A stretch of DNA of 49,994 bases from an uncultured Bacteroidota bacterium (GCA_902774845.1 CACYJU010000015.1:1-49994); one strand, 5' to 3'; counted from the first letter of the stretch, positions 16,881-25,301 are shown. The notes: a model not told the origin generated them from the sequence alone. Numbers and translations: made by a program.

Positions 16881-16919
16881 AGGGGTCTTCTTGACAACCC
16901 CCTTTAACAAAACAAGAAC
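16881..16919 (+). promoter_or_regulatory. Candidate preQ1-I riboswitch before queC
   Basis: The sequence folds into an H-type pseudoknot laid out like preQ1 class I. P1 is AGGGG (16881-16885) with CCCCT (16899-16903). P2 is TTCTTG (16888-16893) with CAAGAA (16913-16918). L2 is ACAA. The A-rich L3 is TTAACAAAA. The nucleotides that contact preQ1 in class I aptamers all have the expected identity: U directly after P1 (16886), C before the 3' strand of P1 (16898) and A before P2 (16912). P2 ends one base before the queC ATG, so binding would block translation initiation. The stem and loop matches are seen; the ligand is inferred from the fold and from the queC context. Confidence 0.7.
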
Positions 16920-17594
16920 ATGGATAACGATTCGACACCGAACAAGGATTCGGTAATTGTACTTTCCGGTGGGCTCGACTCCACGACACTGCTTTATGAG
17001 CAGCGTGAACGTATCGCTCTCGCTGTCAGCTTCGACTACGGCAGTAATCACAACAAGCGGGAGATTGAGTGTGCCCGTCACCATTGTGAGGAGCTTGGCA
17101 TAGAACATCTGATCATACCGCTTGACTTCATCAAACGGTATTTCAGTTCCTCGCTTCTCGAAGGAGGGGATGCTGTGCCGACGGGTGAGTATGCCGACGA
17201 CAATATGCACTCAACCGTTGTGCCGTTCCGCAATGGCATCATGCTTTCCGTCGCCTGCGGCTTGGCAGAAAGTAGAGGCCTCAACCGGCTGCTTATTGCC
17301 AATCACGGTGGCGACCATGCCATATATCCCGACTGCCGTCCGGATTTTGTCTCCGCCATCGATGCCGCCACGCAATCGGGCACCTATAACCATGTTCGTG
17401 TTGTGGCACCATACACCAACTTGACCAAAAGCGACATCGTCAGGCGTGGTGCGCCCTTGGGTGTCAACTATGCCGACACCTACTCTTGCTACTGCGGCGG
17501 TGAACTCCATTGCGGGCGTTGCGCCACGTGCGCCGAACGCAAGGAGGCCTTCCGTAAAGCCGGAGTCCCCGACCCGACAAAATACAAGAACTAA
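16920..17594 (+). CDS. queC: 7-cyano-7-deazaguanine (preQ0) synthase QueC
   Basis: ATP-dependent ligase turning 7-carboxy-7-deazaguanine and ammonia into preQ0. The PP-loop SGGLDS is at 16-21 and the C-terminal zinc knuckle is CGGELHCGRCATC. At 224 residues it has the normal length. It is first in the queC-queD-queE-queF cluster and sits behind the candidate preQ1 riboswitch. Together the cluster supplies preQ1 for queuosine at tRNA position 34 from the QueD substrate, dihydroneopterin triphosphate; folE is not in this window. Confidence 0.97.
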   Translation: MDNDSTPNKDSVIVLSGGLDSTTLLYEQRERIALAVSFDYGSNHNKREIECARHHCEELGIEHLIIPLDFIKRYFSSSLLEGGDAVPTGEYADDNMHSTVVPFRNGIMLSVACGLAESRGLNRLLIANHGGDHAIYPDCRPDFVSAIDAATQSGTYNHVRVVAPYTNLTKSDIVRRGAPLGVNYADTYSCYCGGELHCGRCATCAERKEAFRKAGVPDPTKYKN

Positions 17595-17614
17595 ACTAGC
17601 TACGAAAAAAACAC

Positions 17615-17654
17615 TAACACATTCAAGTATTCACACAATCAAGCAATAAAACAT
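17615..17654. repeat. 8-bp family array between queC and queD
   Basis: Five units in exact 8-bp phase (TAACACAT, TCAAGTAT, TCACACAA, TCAAGCAA, TAAAACAT). The last unit runs into the queD start codon. Confidence 0.8.
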
Positions 17655-17988
17655 GTTTTACATCAAGAAAACCATAGAAGTTTCTGGAGCCCATCGGTTG
17701 ACGCTCGACTACCCCAGCAAGTGCACCGAGATGCATGGCCACAACTGGATTATCACCATCTATTGTCGTTCGAAAGAGCTGGACGATAACGGCATGGTGG
17801 TAGATTTCTCCGAAATCAAACGGCTCATCTTCGACAAACTCGACCACAAGGTGGTTAACGACGTGATCCCCTATAACCCCACGTCTGAGAATATCGCCCG
17901 CTGGTGCCAGCAGCAGATAAGATGCTGCTACCGCGTCGATGTGCAGGAGACTTCTGGAAATATCGCAACCTACGAGGTGGACGAATGA
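17653..17988 (+). CDS. queD: 6-carboxytetrahydropterin synthase QueD
   Basis: Converts dihydroneopterin triphosphate to 6-carboxytetrahydropterin, the first dedicated step to 7-deazaguanines. The zinc ligands are His14 (SGAHRL) and His28/His30 (MHGHNW), with catalytic Cys24 in SKCTEMHGH. At 111 residues it is typical of QueD-type PTPS proteins. Its stop overlaps the queE start (ATGA at 17985-17988), so the two are translationally coupled. Confidence 0.95.
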   Translation: MFYIKKTIEVSGAHRLTLDYPSKCTEMHGHNWIITIYCRSKELDDNGMVVDFSEIKRLIFDKLDHKVVNDVIPYNPTSENIARWCQQQIRCCYRVDVQETSGNIATYEVDE

Positions 17989-18614
17989 GGGTCAACGAGA
18001 TATTCTACTCCCTTCAGGGTGAAGGTTTCCATACCGGCACGCCGGCGGTGTTTGTACGTTTTGCGGGCTGCAACCTGAACTGCCCGTTCTGCGATACCGA
18101 CTTCGCTTCCTGCAAAGAGATGTTTGAGGCAGAGGTCGTGTCCGAAGTACTCAAGTGCCCATGCAATCAAGTACTCAAGCAATCAAGCAATCAGGCATTC
18201 AGACATTCAGGTTTGGTGGTGATTACCGGTGGTGAGCCGTCGCTCCAGCTTACAGAGTCGCTCGTCGACGCTCTGCATCGGCAGGGTAGGAGGGTGGCGG
18301 TCGAGACCAACGGCACCCATCCGCTGCCGTCCAATGTCGATTGGATAACACTCTCTCCGAAGGATATGTTTCTCGGCAAGGTGGCCGCTCCGGTTCTCTC
18401 CGAGGTGGATGAACTGAAGGTGGTCTTCGACGGCATCCATAAGCCGGAGCTGTACGAGCATATCAATGTCCGCCACGCTCGCTTTCTCCAGCCTTGCGAC
18501 ACGGGCGACCCGCAACGCAACGGCATTATCATCAACCAAACCATAGAATATATCAAAGCCAACCCTCAATGGCGCCTCTCCCTCCAAACCCACAAGATTG
18601 TAGGGATAAGGTAG
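17985..18614 (+). CDS. queE: 7-carboxy-7-deazaguanine synthase QueE, with a repeat insertion
   Basis: Radical SAM enzyme making 7-carboxy-7-deazaguanine from carboxytetrahydropterin. The iron-sulfur motif is CNLNCPFC with Cys29, Cys33 and Cys36; VVITGGEPSLQ and the ETNGTHPLP segment are also typical. The start at 17985 overlaps the queD stop; a longer frame from 17904 would only read through queD. At 209 residues it is somewhat long, because a 48-bp array of 8-bp units encodes about 16 extra residues directly before VVITGGEP. The array is in frame, so the enzyme may still work, although it adds a loop next to the active-site strand. Confidence 0.94.
   Translation: MRVNEIFYSLQGEGFHTGTPAVFVRFAGCNLNCPFCDTDFASCKEMFEAEVVSEVLKCPCNQVLKQSSNQAFRHSGLVVITGGEPSLQLTESLVDALHRQGRRVAVETNGTHPLPSNVDWITLSPKDMFLGKVAAPVLSEVDELKVVFDGIHKPELYEHINVRHARFLQPCDTGDPQRNGIIINQTIEYIKANPQWRLSLQTHKIVGIR
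18164..18211 (+). repeat. Six-unit 8-bp array inside queE
   Basis: CAATCAAG, TACTCAAG, CAATCAAG, CAATCAGG, CATTCAGA and CATTCAGG, contiguous: 48 bp, hence 16 codons in frame. The native codons just upstream (18147-18155) also read GTACTCAAG, which may have seeded the array. Confidence 0.85.
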
Positions 18615-18618
18615 GAAC

Positions 18619-18681
18619 GCTTGAATGCGTTAACGTGTGAGTGACCAATAACAAGTTAACAAATTAACAAGATAACACAAT
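18619..18681. repeat. Two 8-bp arrays between queE and queF
   Basis: 18619-18642 is the complement of the TCAAGCAT-like family (GCTTGAAT, GCGTTAAC, GTGTGAGT). 18650-18681 is a different family (AACAAGTT, AACAAATT, AACAAGAT, AACACAAT), whose complement recurs at 45541-45572. Confidence 0.75.
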
Positions 18682-18693
18682 AGAATAAATACA

Positions 18694-19155
18694 ATGGATC
18701 GTACAAAAGACAATCTGCAGCAGCTCGGCAGTAAGAGCGACATCCCCGAAACCTACGCTCCCGAAGTTTTGGAAACCTTCGAAAACAGCCATCCTGAGCG
18801 CGACTATTGGGTACAGTTCAACTGCAAGGAGTTTACCACCCTGTGTCCCATCACCGGCCAGCCCGACTTCGCCGAACTGAAGATACTCTACATCCCCGAC
18901 AAGAAGATGGTGGAAAGCAAGAGCCTCAAGCTCTACCTCTTCTCGTTCCGCAATCATGGCGACTTCCACGAGGACTGTGTCAACACCATCCTCGACGACC
19001 TTGTGCGTGTAATGGACCCACGCTATATCGAAATCACAGGCTATTTCGTCCCCCGCGGCGGCATCAGCATTTATCCGTTTGTCAACTATGGCAAGCCGGA
19101 CACGAAGTATGAGCAGCTGGCCTTCCAGCGCCTACAGCACTATCAGTCAGTATAA
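18694..19155 (+). CDS. queF: NADPH-dependent preQ0 reductase QueF
   Basis: Reduces the nitrile of preQ0 to the amine preQ1. The family's catalytic Cys is Cys51 in [12 protein letters not shown], with Asp58 nearby; the QueF motif [20 protein letters not shown] follows. At 153 residues it is the short, YkvM-like form. It is the last gene of the queuosine cluster, so the end product preQ1 is made by this operon and could feed back on the riboswitch before queC. Confidence 0.96.
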   Translation: MDRTKDNLQQLGSKSDIPETYAPEVLETFENSHPERDYWVQFNCKEFTTLCPITGQPDFAELKILYIPDKKMVESKSLKLYLFSFRNHGDFHEDCVNTILDDLVRVMDPRYIEITGYFVPRGGISIYPFVNYGKPDTKYEQLAFQRLQHYQSV

Positions 19156-19187
19156 AAAAGTAGGGACGCAAAACCTTGCGCCCCTAC
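19154..19187 (-). terminator. Intrinsic terminator between queF and htpG
   Basis: A 12-bp stem (19160-19171 with 19176-19187) closes a 4-base loop. On the minus strand all positions pair (one G-U) and a T-run follows, so it fits htpG best. On the plus strand the same hairpin has one mismatch and no good T-run, but could still act after queF. Confidence 0.8.
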
Positions 19188-19200
19188 TAAAGCTTGAAGT

Positions 19201-21111
19201 TCAAATCATCTCCACGCTGCGCTTGATGAAGTTCGTCAGCGCCTCACCTTTCAGCAGGCCGTTGCTTAGCAGCGCCAGGTCGGTCAGCTGGTGTATCAGC
19301 TGCTTCTGCTTGTCGCCGTCGGCCTCGTTGAGAATCTGCCCAATCAGCGGGTGGTTGGTGTTCACCACCAGATTGTAGCTTTCCGGCATCTCGCCGTAGA
19401 ATCCGCCGCCGCCCATCTCCGACATCTCTTTGTAGCGGCGCATAAACTCGTTGCGCGTTATCAGCATCGGCTCCTCGTCGTTCTCCATACTTTCCATCTG
19501 TACAGTGAATTTCTGTTTGTCAACTTCTGCTTCGATGATGGGTTTCAGTTTGTCCTGTTCTTCTTTTGTGAGCTTCGATGGTATCGAATCTTCGTGTGGG
19601 ATGAGCTTCTCCACGGTATCGCTGTCCACGCGCACAAAGCGGCATTTGTCTATCTTCCTCTCCAGCAGGTTCACGTAGTGTGGTGTCAGCGGACTGTCCA
19701 TAATCAGCACGTCGTAGCCTTTGGCTTTCGCCTTCGCTATGTAGGCGTGCTGCTCATCGGCGTCGGTGGCATACAGCAGGCAGAGGGTCTTGTCCTTGTC
19801 GGTCTGCAGGGCCGCCACCTTCTCCTTGTAGTCGTCGATATTGAAGTACTTACCCTCGCTGTTTTTCAGCAGGGCGAACTTCATGGCGCGGTCGCAGAAC
19901 TTCTCGTCGGTCAGCATTCCGTATTCCACGAATATCTTGATGTCGTCCCATTTCTCCTCCAGCTGCGATTTGTTCTCTGCGTCTTTCTTGTCGTCCTCTG
20001 CGGCCACGCGGCTCTTGTACATCTCCTCCAGCTTGTCACACACCTTCTTGCTTATGTGCGACGATATCTTCTTCACGTTGCTGTCGCTCTGCAGGTAGCT
20101 GCGGCTCACGTTCAGCGGAATGTCCGGCGAATCCAGTACACCGTGCAGCAACATCAGGTACTCTGGCACCACACCTTCCACCGAGTCGGTCACGAACACC
20201 TGGTTGCAATACAGCTGTATCTTGTTGCGGTTCGGGTCAACGGTCTTCCTCACCTTCGGGAAATACAGTATGCCCGTCAGGTTGAACGGGTAGTCCACGT
20301 TCAGGTGTATCTGGAACAGCGGGTCCTCGAAGTTCATCGGATACAGCTCGTGGTAGAATTTCTTGTAGTCTTCGTCGGTCAGCGTCGAAGGCGTCTTGCG
20401 CCATGCCGGCTCCGTGTTGTTGATTATGCGGGGTTGCTTCTTCTCCACGCGTTTGGGCTTTCCGTCCTTGTCGCATTCTGTCTCGCTGTCCTCCCATACC
20501 GACTCCTCGCCACAGCGTATCGGCACCGGCATGAAGCGGCAGTATTTCCTCAGCAGCTCCAGCACTCGATATTCCTCCAGAAACTCCTCGCAGTCGCTGG
20601 CGATATGCAGCACGATGTCTGTGCCGCGCTCCTTGCGGTCGCACTCTTTCATGTCGTAGTCGGGGCTTCCGTCGCATGTCCAGTGCATTGCAGGTTCGTC
20701 TTTGAACGACTTGGTAATGATTTCCACCTTGTCTGCCACCATGAAGGCCGAGTAGAATCCAAGACCGAAATGACCTATCAGGTTTTCCTGTATGTCCTTG
20801 TATTTCTCCAGAAAGTCCTCGGCGCCCGAGAAAGCTATCTGGTTGATGTATTTCTCAATCTCGTCGGCGGTCATGCCCACGCCGTGGTCACACACCGTCA
20901 AGGTCTTCTTGCTTTTGTCCACCTTCACCTCTACCGTCAGGTCGCCCATCTCGCCGCTGAACTCGCCACGCGACGACAAGGCTTTCAGTTTCTGTGTCGC
21001 GTCTATGGCGTTGCTCACCAGCTCGCGCAGGAATATCTCGTGATCCGAGTAGAGGAACTTCTTTATCACCGGGAAGATGTTCTCCGTCTGTACGTTAAGT
21101 TTTCCGTTCAT
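19201..21111 (-). CDS. htpG: Molecular chaperone HtpG (Hsp90)
   Basis: Cytoplasmic ATP-dependent chaperone dimer. The N-terminal GHKL ATPase domain shows ELVSNAIDA, DHGVGMT and the lid GHFGLGFYS. Middle and C-terminal domains follow to residue 636, the usual bacterial length (620-640). The start at 21111 (MNGKLNVQTENIFPV) aligns with family N-termini. A perfect palindrome lies 63-83 bp upstream. It ends at a good terminator. Confidence 0.97.
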   Translation of the reverse strand: MNGKLNVQTENIFPVIKKFLYSDHEIFLRELVSNAIDATQKLKALSSRGEFSGEMGDLTVEVKVDKSKKTLTVCDHGVGMTADEIEKYINQIAFSGAEDFLEKYKDIQENLIGHFGLGFYSAFMVADKVEIITKSFKDEPAMHWTCDGSPDYDMKECDRKERGTDIVLHIASDCEEFLEEYRVLELLRKYCRFMPVPIRCGEESVWEDSETECDKDGKPKRVEKKQPRIINNTEPAWRKTPSTLTDEDYKKFYHELYPMNFEDPLFQIHLNVDYPFNLTGILYFPKVRKTVDPNRNKIQLYCNQVFVTDSVEGVVPEYLMLLHGVLDSPDIPLNVSRSYLQSDSNVKKISSHISKKVCDKLEEMYKSRVAAEDDKKDAENKSQLEEKWDDIKIFVEYGMLTDEKFCDRAMKFALLKNSEGKYFNIDDYKEKVAALQTDKDKTLCLLYATDADEQHAYIAKAKAKGYDVLIMDSPLTPHYVNLLERKIDKCRFVRVDSDTVEKLIPHEDSIPSKLTKEEQDKLKPIIEAEVDKQKFTVQMESMENDEEPMLITRNEFMRRYKEMSEMGGGGFYGEMPESYNLVVNTNHPLIGQILNEADGDKQKQLIHQLTDLALLSNGLLKGEALTNFIKRSVEMI

Positions 21112-21173
21112 TGCCTATTTTTTTTGTTTTATTTACTGAGTCAAACAGAGTCAACCTCTGTGCCAAATCTTAA

Positions 21174-21194
21174 ATCATGACAATATGTCATGAT
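21174..21194. promoter_or_regulatory. Perfect 9-3-9 palindrome upstream of htpG
   Basis: ATCATGACA and TGTCATGAT flank ATA, a perfect inverted repeat shaped like an operator for a dimeric repressor. Part of it is echoed just downstream (GATGACATATG). No known CIRCE or HrcA sequence is recognisable, and the regulator is unknown. Confidence 0.5.
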
Positions 21195-21275
21195 GACATA
21201 TGCCTAGTGATTGGATTGAGACAAGGGTTGTGTCGCAATATAAAACCTGCTATTGTTCCACGCAAGTAGGTCGAG

Positions 21276-23882
21276 CTATCGTAGAAGCGTTACAGACCCT
21301 ATGGCCATCTGTGTGGCATTGGGGGTTGCTACCGGATGGTACCATAGCTTCCAAACGTAACTGTCTTTCTGGCATAGTTGTCCATGGTGGGTGCCGTCCC
21401 ATCCTCCGTACGGGTTGTCGCTGCTGAACACAAGCAGTCCCCTGCGGTTGTAAATCTCCAGTTTTGTTTGGACAATGTCGCGCGTTATGATTGCAAATCT
21501 GTTGTTGTTTTCAAGTGTAGGAGTGAACACGTTTGGTGCCCACAGCGCATCGTGTCTCACTCGTAGTGCTACCTCCGCTGTGTCGGAACAGAATTCGTTG
21601 AAAACAGCCAGCTTTATTCGTATGCTATCGCCATCTTTATCCAGTCGATAGTACAGTTGCTGACCTGCCTCGCTGGTCAGGATGTCGTTCACAAACCAAG
21701 CCCTGTCACCGTTTCCCGTCGAGTTGTCGTAGGCGGTTATGTAAAAGTCGTCGGCCGTCAGCGGATTAGGGTAAGTCTCTATAGCGGCATGAACATTTAT
21801 AACGGGTTCGACTGATATGCTATCATGTGCCGGACATTGATCTCCAACGGTTATGGTGTATATTGTGGGTACGGTAGGGGCGATTGTTATTGTGCTGTCG
21901 GTTTCCTGTCCTGCCATACTTTCGTCGAATGGATTGGCCTGCCACAACAATGGTTCATAGTTGTCCGAGGTAACAGAAACACTAAGTGTTGTCGTTTCGT
22001 TTTCGCACGATGAAACGGAGTCGATGGACAATTGTGGCAACAATCTTATGTGCAGATTGACGTTAGCAAACTCGCATCCTTCCTGTGCTAGGACGCGCTC
22101 GGTAAATATACCCTCTTCGCTGAATTCTATGCCGTCGTAGTAGAATGTGGAACCTTCGCAGATGCAGGTGTCTATGAATGTCGTGTCGTGTGCCACTCTT
22201 ACGTATGCGTTCAGCGTGTCGCAGGCGTCTGGTATCGCGACCGATATGTGGTAGAATCCTGCCGCACCTGCCGAGTAAAGGTAGGTGCTGTCGTAATGGT
22301 TTAGCGGCTCATCGTTTATAAACCATTCTAATGGCAGGCCCTGCGGCTCGGTGCGCACCAGAAAATAGAACTTGTCACTCTCACATGCGGTGATTGTGTC
22401 ATTTGGCCGTTTGATTTCTATGTTGTTGGCGAAGATTTTGTTGCTCAGGTTTTTTGTCGACATTCCTGCTACATAGGCATAGCTTTCACGAGTGCCGCGA
22501 CCATAGACTATAGCTTGAATCTGGGCATTGTTGGAAGTGATATGGTGGACACCCTCAGGGGCTAGGAATGTTGCGTAGCTGTAGCCGCAATCTAGCGGGT
22601 GAAATTGAACGTGTTCTTGGTCGAAGCGTACGGTTGCCGTGTCTGTTGTCTTTACGGTCACATTCACATAGTGCTGTTGTATGGCCACTGTATTAACGGT
22701 TTGGAACATCACAGATTCAGGCCCTTGCTCCATTGGTGGGATATATACCGACGATGGGTCTCCAATGTTATGGTATTGGTTGAATTCGTTTCCGTCGGTT
22801 ATGGTATCTACACCCATGTAGAGAAATACGCAGGCTTGCTCGCTGGTTTCCAAAAGATATCCATCGGTTTCACCACCATGGATGATGGCCATCTGTCGCA
22901 ACTCAATTGAAAACGTCTCACCCTCGGATAGGGTGCGGATGTATTCGCCTTTGAAAAGTACGTCGCAGTTGTCCGTGGCAGACATCACTTCGACAATGTC
23001 GCTTCCGACGCTGTAGTTATATGTCGGGATTATCAAAAAACGCCTTCCCCAGTATTTTGTGGGAATCGTCTGTTCATACAGGTGGTCGAGCGTGCTCATC
23101 ACTGCATTATCGCCAAGTCGTAAATTGCAACCATACGACCCTTGGAACGCGGCGAAAGGCTTGCCATTTGAGAATACTTGGGTGCCGGCAAAAGAGAGGT
23201 AAGAGTCATATCCATTGTTTGAAAGTTGGAAGCTTTGTCCGCTGTTTAATGTGACCTGTAGGGTATCATAGGCTTCATAATATGTTGCGAATGGGTAAGG
23301 GTCTTCGTCATATTGGATTATTACTTCAGTCGGAGAACGGAACACTATGGACAAAATAGTGTTGTCCTCTAGGGCGACAAATCCTATTTCTTCCAGGTCC
23401 ATGCCGTTCGTGTAGGTGACGGTCTGTATCAAGTATGAGGTGTCAAGTGATTCGGTGGGTAGTAATGCCGTCATGTCGAACAGGCGGTGGTGAAAATTTG
23501 ATGCATATAGAGCAATCAATGAACTGCTTGTTACATGTATTCCATTGTTGCAGATAATACCGTAAGGATTGGTGCGCGCATAATCATAAGGAAGTATAAG
23601 CTTTACAACTTCGCCAGCTTGCGCCAATGTGGTATCTGCGTAGCCTAAATTGGGTATGCTTAGGATTATGACGGTGCTGTCAGATGATGCAGCAGCCACA
23701 ACAGATAGTTCTGGTATAGTGTCATCGTCCTCAGTGTTTTGCAAAAACATAAGCCAGAAATCCGTACCCTCCATCCCCTGGTTGCACTGTCCGAATGTCG
23801 CCTTTCCACATATCAGCATCACCGTCAGAAGTAAAACCCTGGCGATACCAGTCCTTGAACCGATATGTTTTATAGTGGACAT
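21276..23882 (-). CDS. T9SS-exported protein: IgGFc-binding-like region plus gliding-type C-terminal domain
   Basis: Large secreted protein of 868 residues. The signal peptide is ~1-31 (ending TFGQC). The N-terminal ~400 residues resemble the IgGFc-binding N-terminal domain family (start GTDFWLMFLQN; SYGCNLRLGDNAVMSTLDHL). A cysteine-bearing Ig-like region follows (~470-750). The last ~95 residues, from APNVFTPTLENN through KLEIYNRRGLLVF and GGWDGTHHGQ, form a type B (CHU_C) sorting domain that directs export by the type IX system. It is probably a surface adhesin or matrix protein; the ligand is unknown. It is 165 bp upstream of htpG and seems independent of it. Confidence 0.85.
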   Translation of the reverse strand: MSTIKHIGSRTGIARVLLLTVMLICGKATFGQCNQGMEGTDFWLMFLQNTEDDDTIPELSVVAAASSDSTVIILSIPNLGYADTTLAQAGEVVKLILPYDYARTNPYGIICNNGIHVTSSSLIALYASNFHHRLFDMTALLPTESLDTSYLIQTVTYTNGMDLEEIGFVALEDNTILSIVFRSPTEVIIQYDEDPYPFATYYEAYDTLQVTLNSGQSFQLSNNGYDSYLSFAGTQVFSNGKPFAAFQGSYGCNLRLGDNAVMSTLDHLYEQTIPTKYWGRRFLIIPTYNYSVGSDIVEVMSATDNCDVLFKGEYIRTLSEGETFSIELRQMAIIHGGETDGYLLETSEQACVFLYMGVDTITDGNEFNQYHNIGDPSSVYIPPMEQGPESVMFQTVNTVAIQQHYVNVTVKTTDTATVRFDQEHVQFHPLDCGYSYATFLAPEGVHHITSNNAQIQAIVYGRGTRESYAYVAGMSTKNLSNKIFANNIEIKRPNDTITACESDKFYFLVRTEPQGLPLEWFINDEPLNHYDSTYLYSAGAAGFYHISVAIPDACDTLNAYVRVAHDTTFIDTCICEGSTFYYDGIEFSEEGIFTERVLAQEGCEFANVNLHIRLLPQLSIDSVSSCENETTTLSVSVTSDNYEPLLWQANPFDESMAGQETDSTITIAPTVPTIYTITVGDQCPAHDSISVEPVINVHAAIETYPNPLTADDFYITAYDNSTGNGDRAWFVNDILTSEAGQQLYYRLDKDGDSIRIKLAVFNEFCSDTAEVALRVRHDALWAPNVFTPTLENNNRFAIITRDIVQTKLEIYNRRGLLVFSSDNPYGGWDGTHHGQLCQKDSYVWKLWYHPVATPNATQMAIGSVTLLR

Positions 23883-24049
23883 CGTAGGCTTTTTATAGTA
23901 TTAACGTATTTAGTCTCTTTTTGTTTCGTACTTTCGACCCTCCCCTATATAGTTAGTAACAAAATAAATTCAAAACCGTCTGCTAAATGAAATTTTAACA
24001 TTTAACTGTAATTCGAAATTCAATTTTCAGCTTTCAAAGTTGGGCTTGC

Positions 24050-24104
24050 CTATCATCTCCCTATCACTTACCTATCATCTAACTCCCACTTAACTCCCAT
24101 CTAA
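24050..24104. repeat. Five-unit 11-bp array
   Basis: CTATCATCTCC, CTATCACTTAC, CTATCATCTAA, CTCCCACTTAA and CTCCCATCTAA in exact 11-bp phase. The same words (ACTCCCATCTA) recur at 36405-36437. Confidence 0.8.
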
Positions 24105-24192
24105 CTCCGTACAAGCTCCGCATTCCAATTCTCAAATTCCATCTGCCAAAATAACCCAAAGCCTCGTAGGGAAATGACGAATGATTAAAATT

Positions 24193-24358
24193 TATCAGTT
24201 ATCAGTTCTATCAATTAAAAAAAAAGACACCCTCAATTTCAGAAATCCTCCTATATAATACTTATAACTAATTAATAATAAGATATATATAAATAATAAT
24301 AGATAAAAAGTGATGAAATGGGTACCCTGAAAAAAACTGATAGAACTGATAGTTGATA
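24193..24358. repeat. Palindromic module A
   Basis: 21-bp inverted arms (24193-24213 and 24338-24358, 19 of 21 pairs) built from ATCAGTT words flank an AT-rich core. The core is similar to module B (shared blocks such as TATAACTAATTAATAAT), but the arms differ. Confidence 0.8.
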
Positions 24359-24440
24359 GATAATTCAAAAACAGCTTTCCTATAAAAGGCTCAATATCAA
24401 TAGTTACGATATTTCATAAAGGAAATTAATCTCCCAGTTT

Positions 24441-24587
24441 CCGACAGTAGACAGTTCCGACAATTAAAAAAACGCATGACAGAAACTCCTTCTATAATAT
24501 ATAACTAATTAATAATTAATAATATATATAGAATATAAGAAGAAACGTAGTACCTCAAAAATAACTGTCGGAACTGTCTTTTGTCGG
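24441..24587. repeat. Palindromic module B
   Basis: 22-bp inverted arms (24441-24462 and 24566-24587, 20 of 22 pairs) built from GACAGTTCC words. The core aligns with module A. The arms differ from those of A on both sides in a way that preserves pairing. Confidence 0.8.
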
Positions 24588-24721
24588 ATTTATATCATTA
24601 ATCATTGTAAATCAATATAATACGCTATTACCAACCGACCGTATCCAAGTATAATCTGACAGAAACCACCCATTTTTAACAAAAAAAAACCTCAAAAGAG
24701 CGCTTCACCTCCCTTTTAAAC

Positions 24722-24748
24722 AAAAAAAGCCATCCCCTCAAGGACGGC
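24722..24748 (-). terminator. Intrinsic terminator after the MgtC gene
   Basis: On the minus strand GCCGTCC pairs with GGATGGC (one G-U) around a 6-base loop, followed by seven Ts. It lies about 100 bp after the MgtC stop and closes the seven-gene minus-strand run. Confidence 0.75.
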
Positions 24749-24845
24749 ACTTATTTCTCAAACTGGCCACTTTAACCCAGGATCGTGCTCTAAAATTCCT
24801 TTTTTCTTGTCTTTATTTGTTTTTTTTGTCTTTAATCTATATCCA

Positions 24846-25301
24846 TCACTCATCTTCGTCGTTGCGCTTTCTTTTGAAGAAGATTTCGATGCTTTTCAGT
24901 CCCCAGTTGATAAGGATGATGACGGCGACGGCTATTAGTGCCTCTTCCCACATGCCGTAACCACACAGGCAGCCTATGCCTGCCGAGCACCATATCGTGG
25001 CTGCCGAGCTCAACCCGTGTATCGTCAGCCCGTTCTTCATGATAACTCCGGCTCCGAGGAATCCGATGCCGGTGACCACCTGCGACAGCACCCTCAGGTT
25101 GTCGTTGTTCACAGGTCCTCCGTTCGCCATCGCGGTCATGATGACCGACTCGGATATCAATATGAATATGCAGGCTCCCACCGACACCAGCGAGTTGGTC
25201 GTGAGGCCGGCTTGATGTTGCTTGAGCTCTCGTTGGGCTCCTATGATGATGCCCGCAATCAAAGCACAAGCCAACCGGAATATGAACGTAGTGATAGCCA
25301 C
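24846..25301 (-). CDS. MgtC/SapB family membrane protein
   Basis: Inner-membrane protein of 151 residues with about four transmembrane helices. Family blocks are RLACALIAGIIIGAQREL, AGLTTNSLVSVGA, the conserved VVTGIGFLGAGVIMK and GLSSAATIWCSAGIGC. It lacks the C-terminal soluble domain of Salmonella MgtC. The start is GTG at 25301; a stop lies one codon further upstream in frame. The family is linked to magnesium stress and ATP synthase control in some pathogens, but the role here is unknown. It is last in the run from the deoxynucleoside kinase gene. Confidence 0.9.
   Translation of the reverse strand: MAITTFIFRLACALIAGIIIGAQRELKQHQAGLTTNSLVSVGACIFILISESVIMTAMANGGPVNNDNLRVLSQVVTGIGFLGAGVIMKNGLTIHGLSSAATIWCSAGIGCLCGYGMWEEALIAVAVIILINWGLKSIEIFFKRKRNDEDE

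Larger units (their letters stand above)
23883..24845. other. 963-bp gene-free AT-rich region
   Basis: No open frame with coding character. It holds an 11-bp array (24050-24104), two related palindromic modules (24193-24358 and 24441-24587), A-rich tracts and a minus-strand terminator (24722-24748). It is the most AT-rich part of the window. A short piece near 24657-24672 (CTGACAGAAACC) may be a remnant of a third module. Confidence 0.75.

Noticed and set aside
17904..18614. Longer QueE starting inside queD
   Set aside because: The first 27 residues are out-of-frame queD; the ATG at 17985 aligns with family starts and overlaps the queD stop.
24361..24440. A third palindromic module between A and B
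   Set aside because: Only short imperfect inverted pieces are present, without the shared core or arms.
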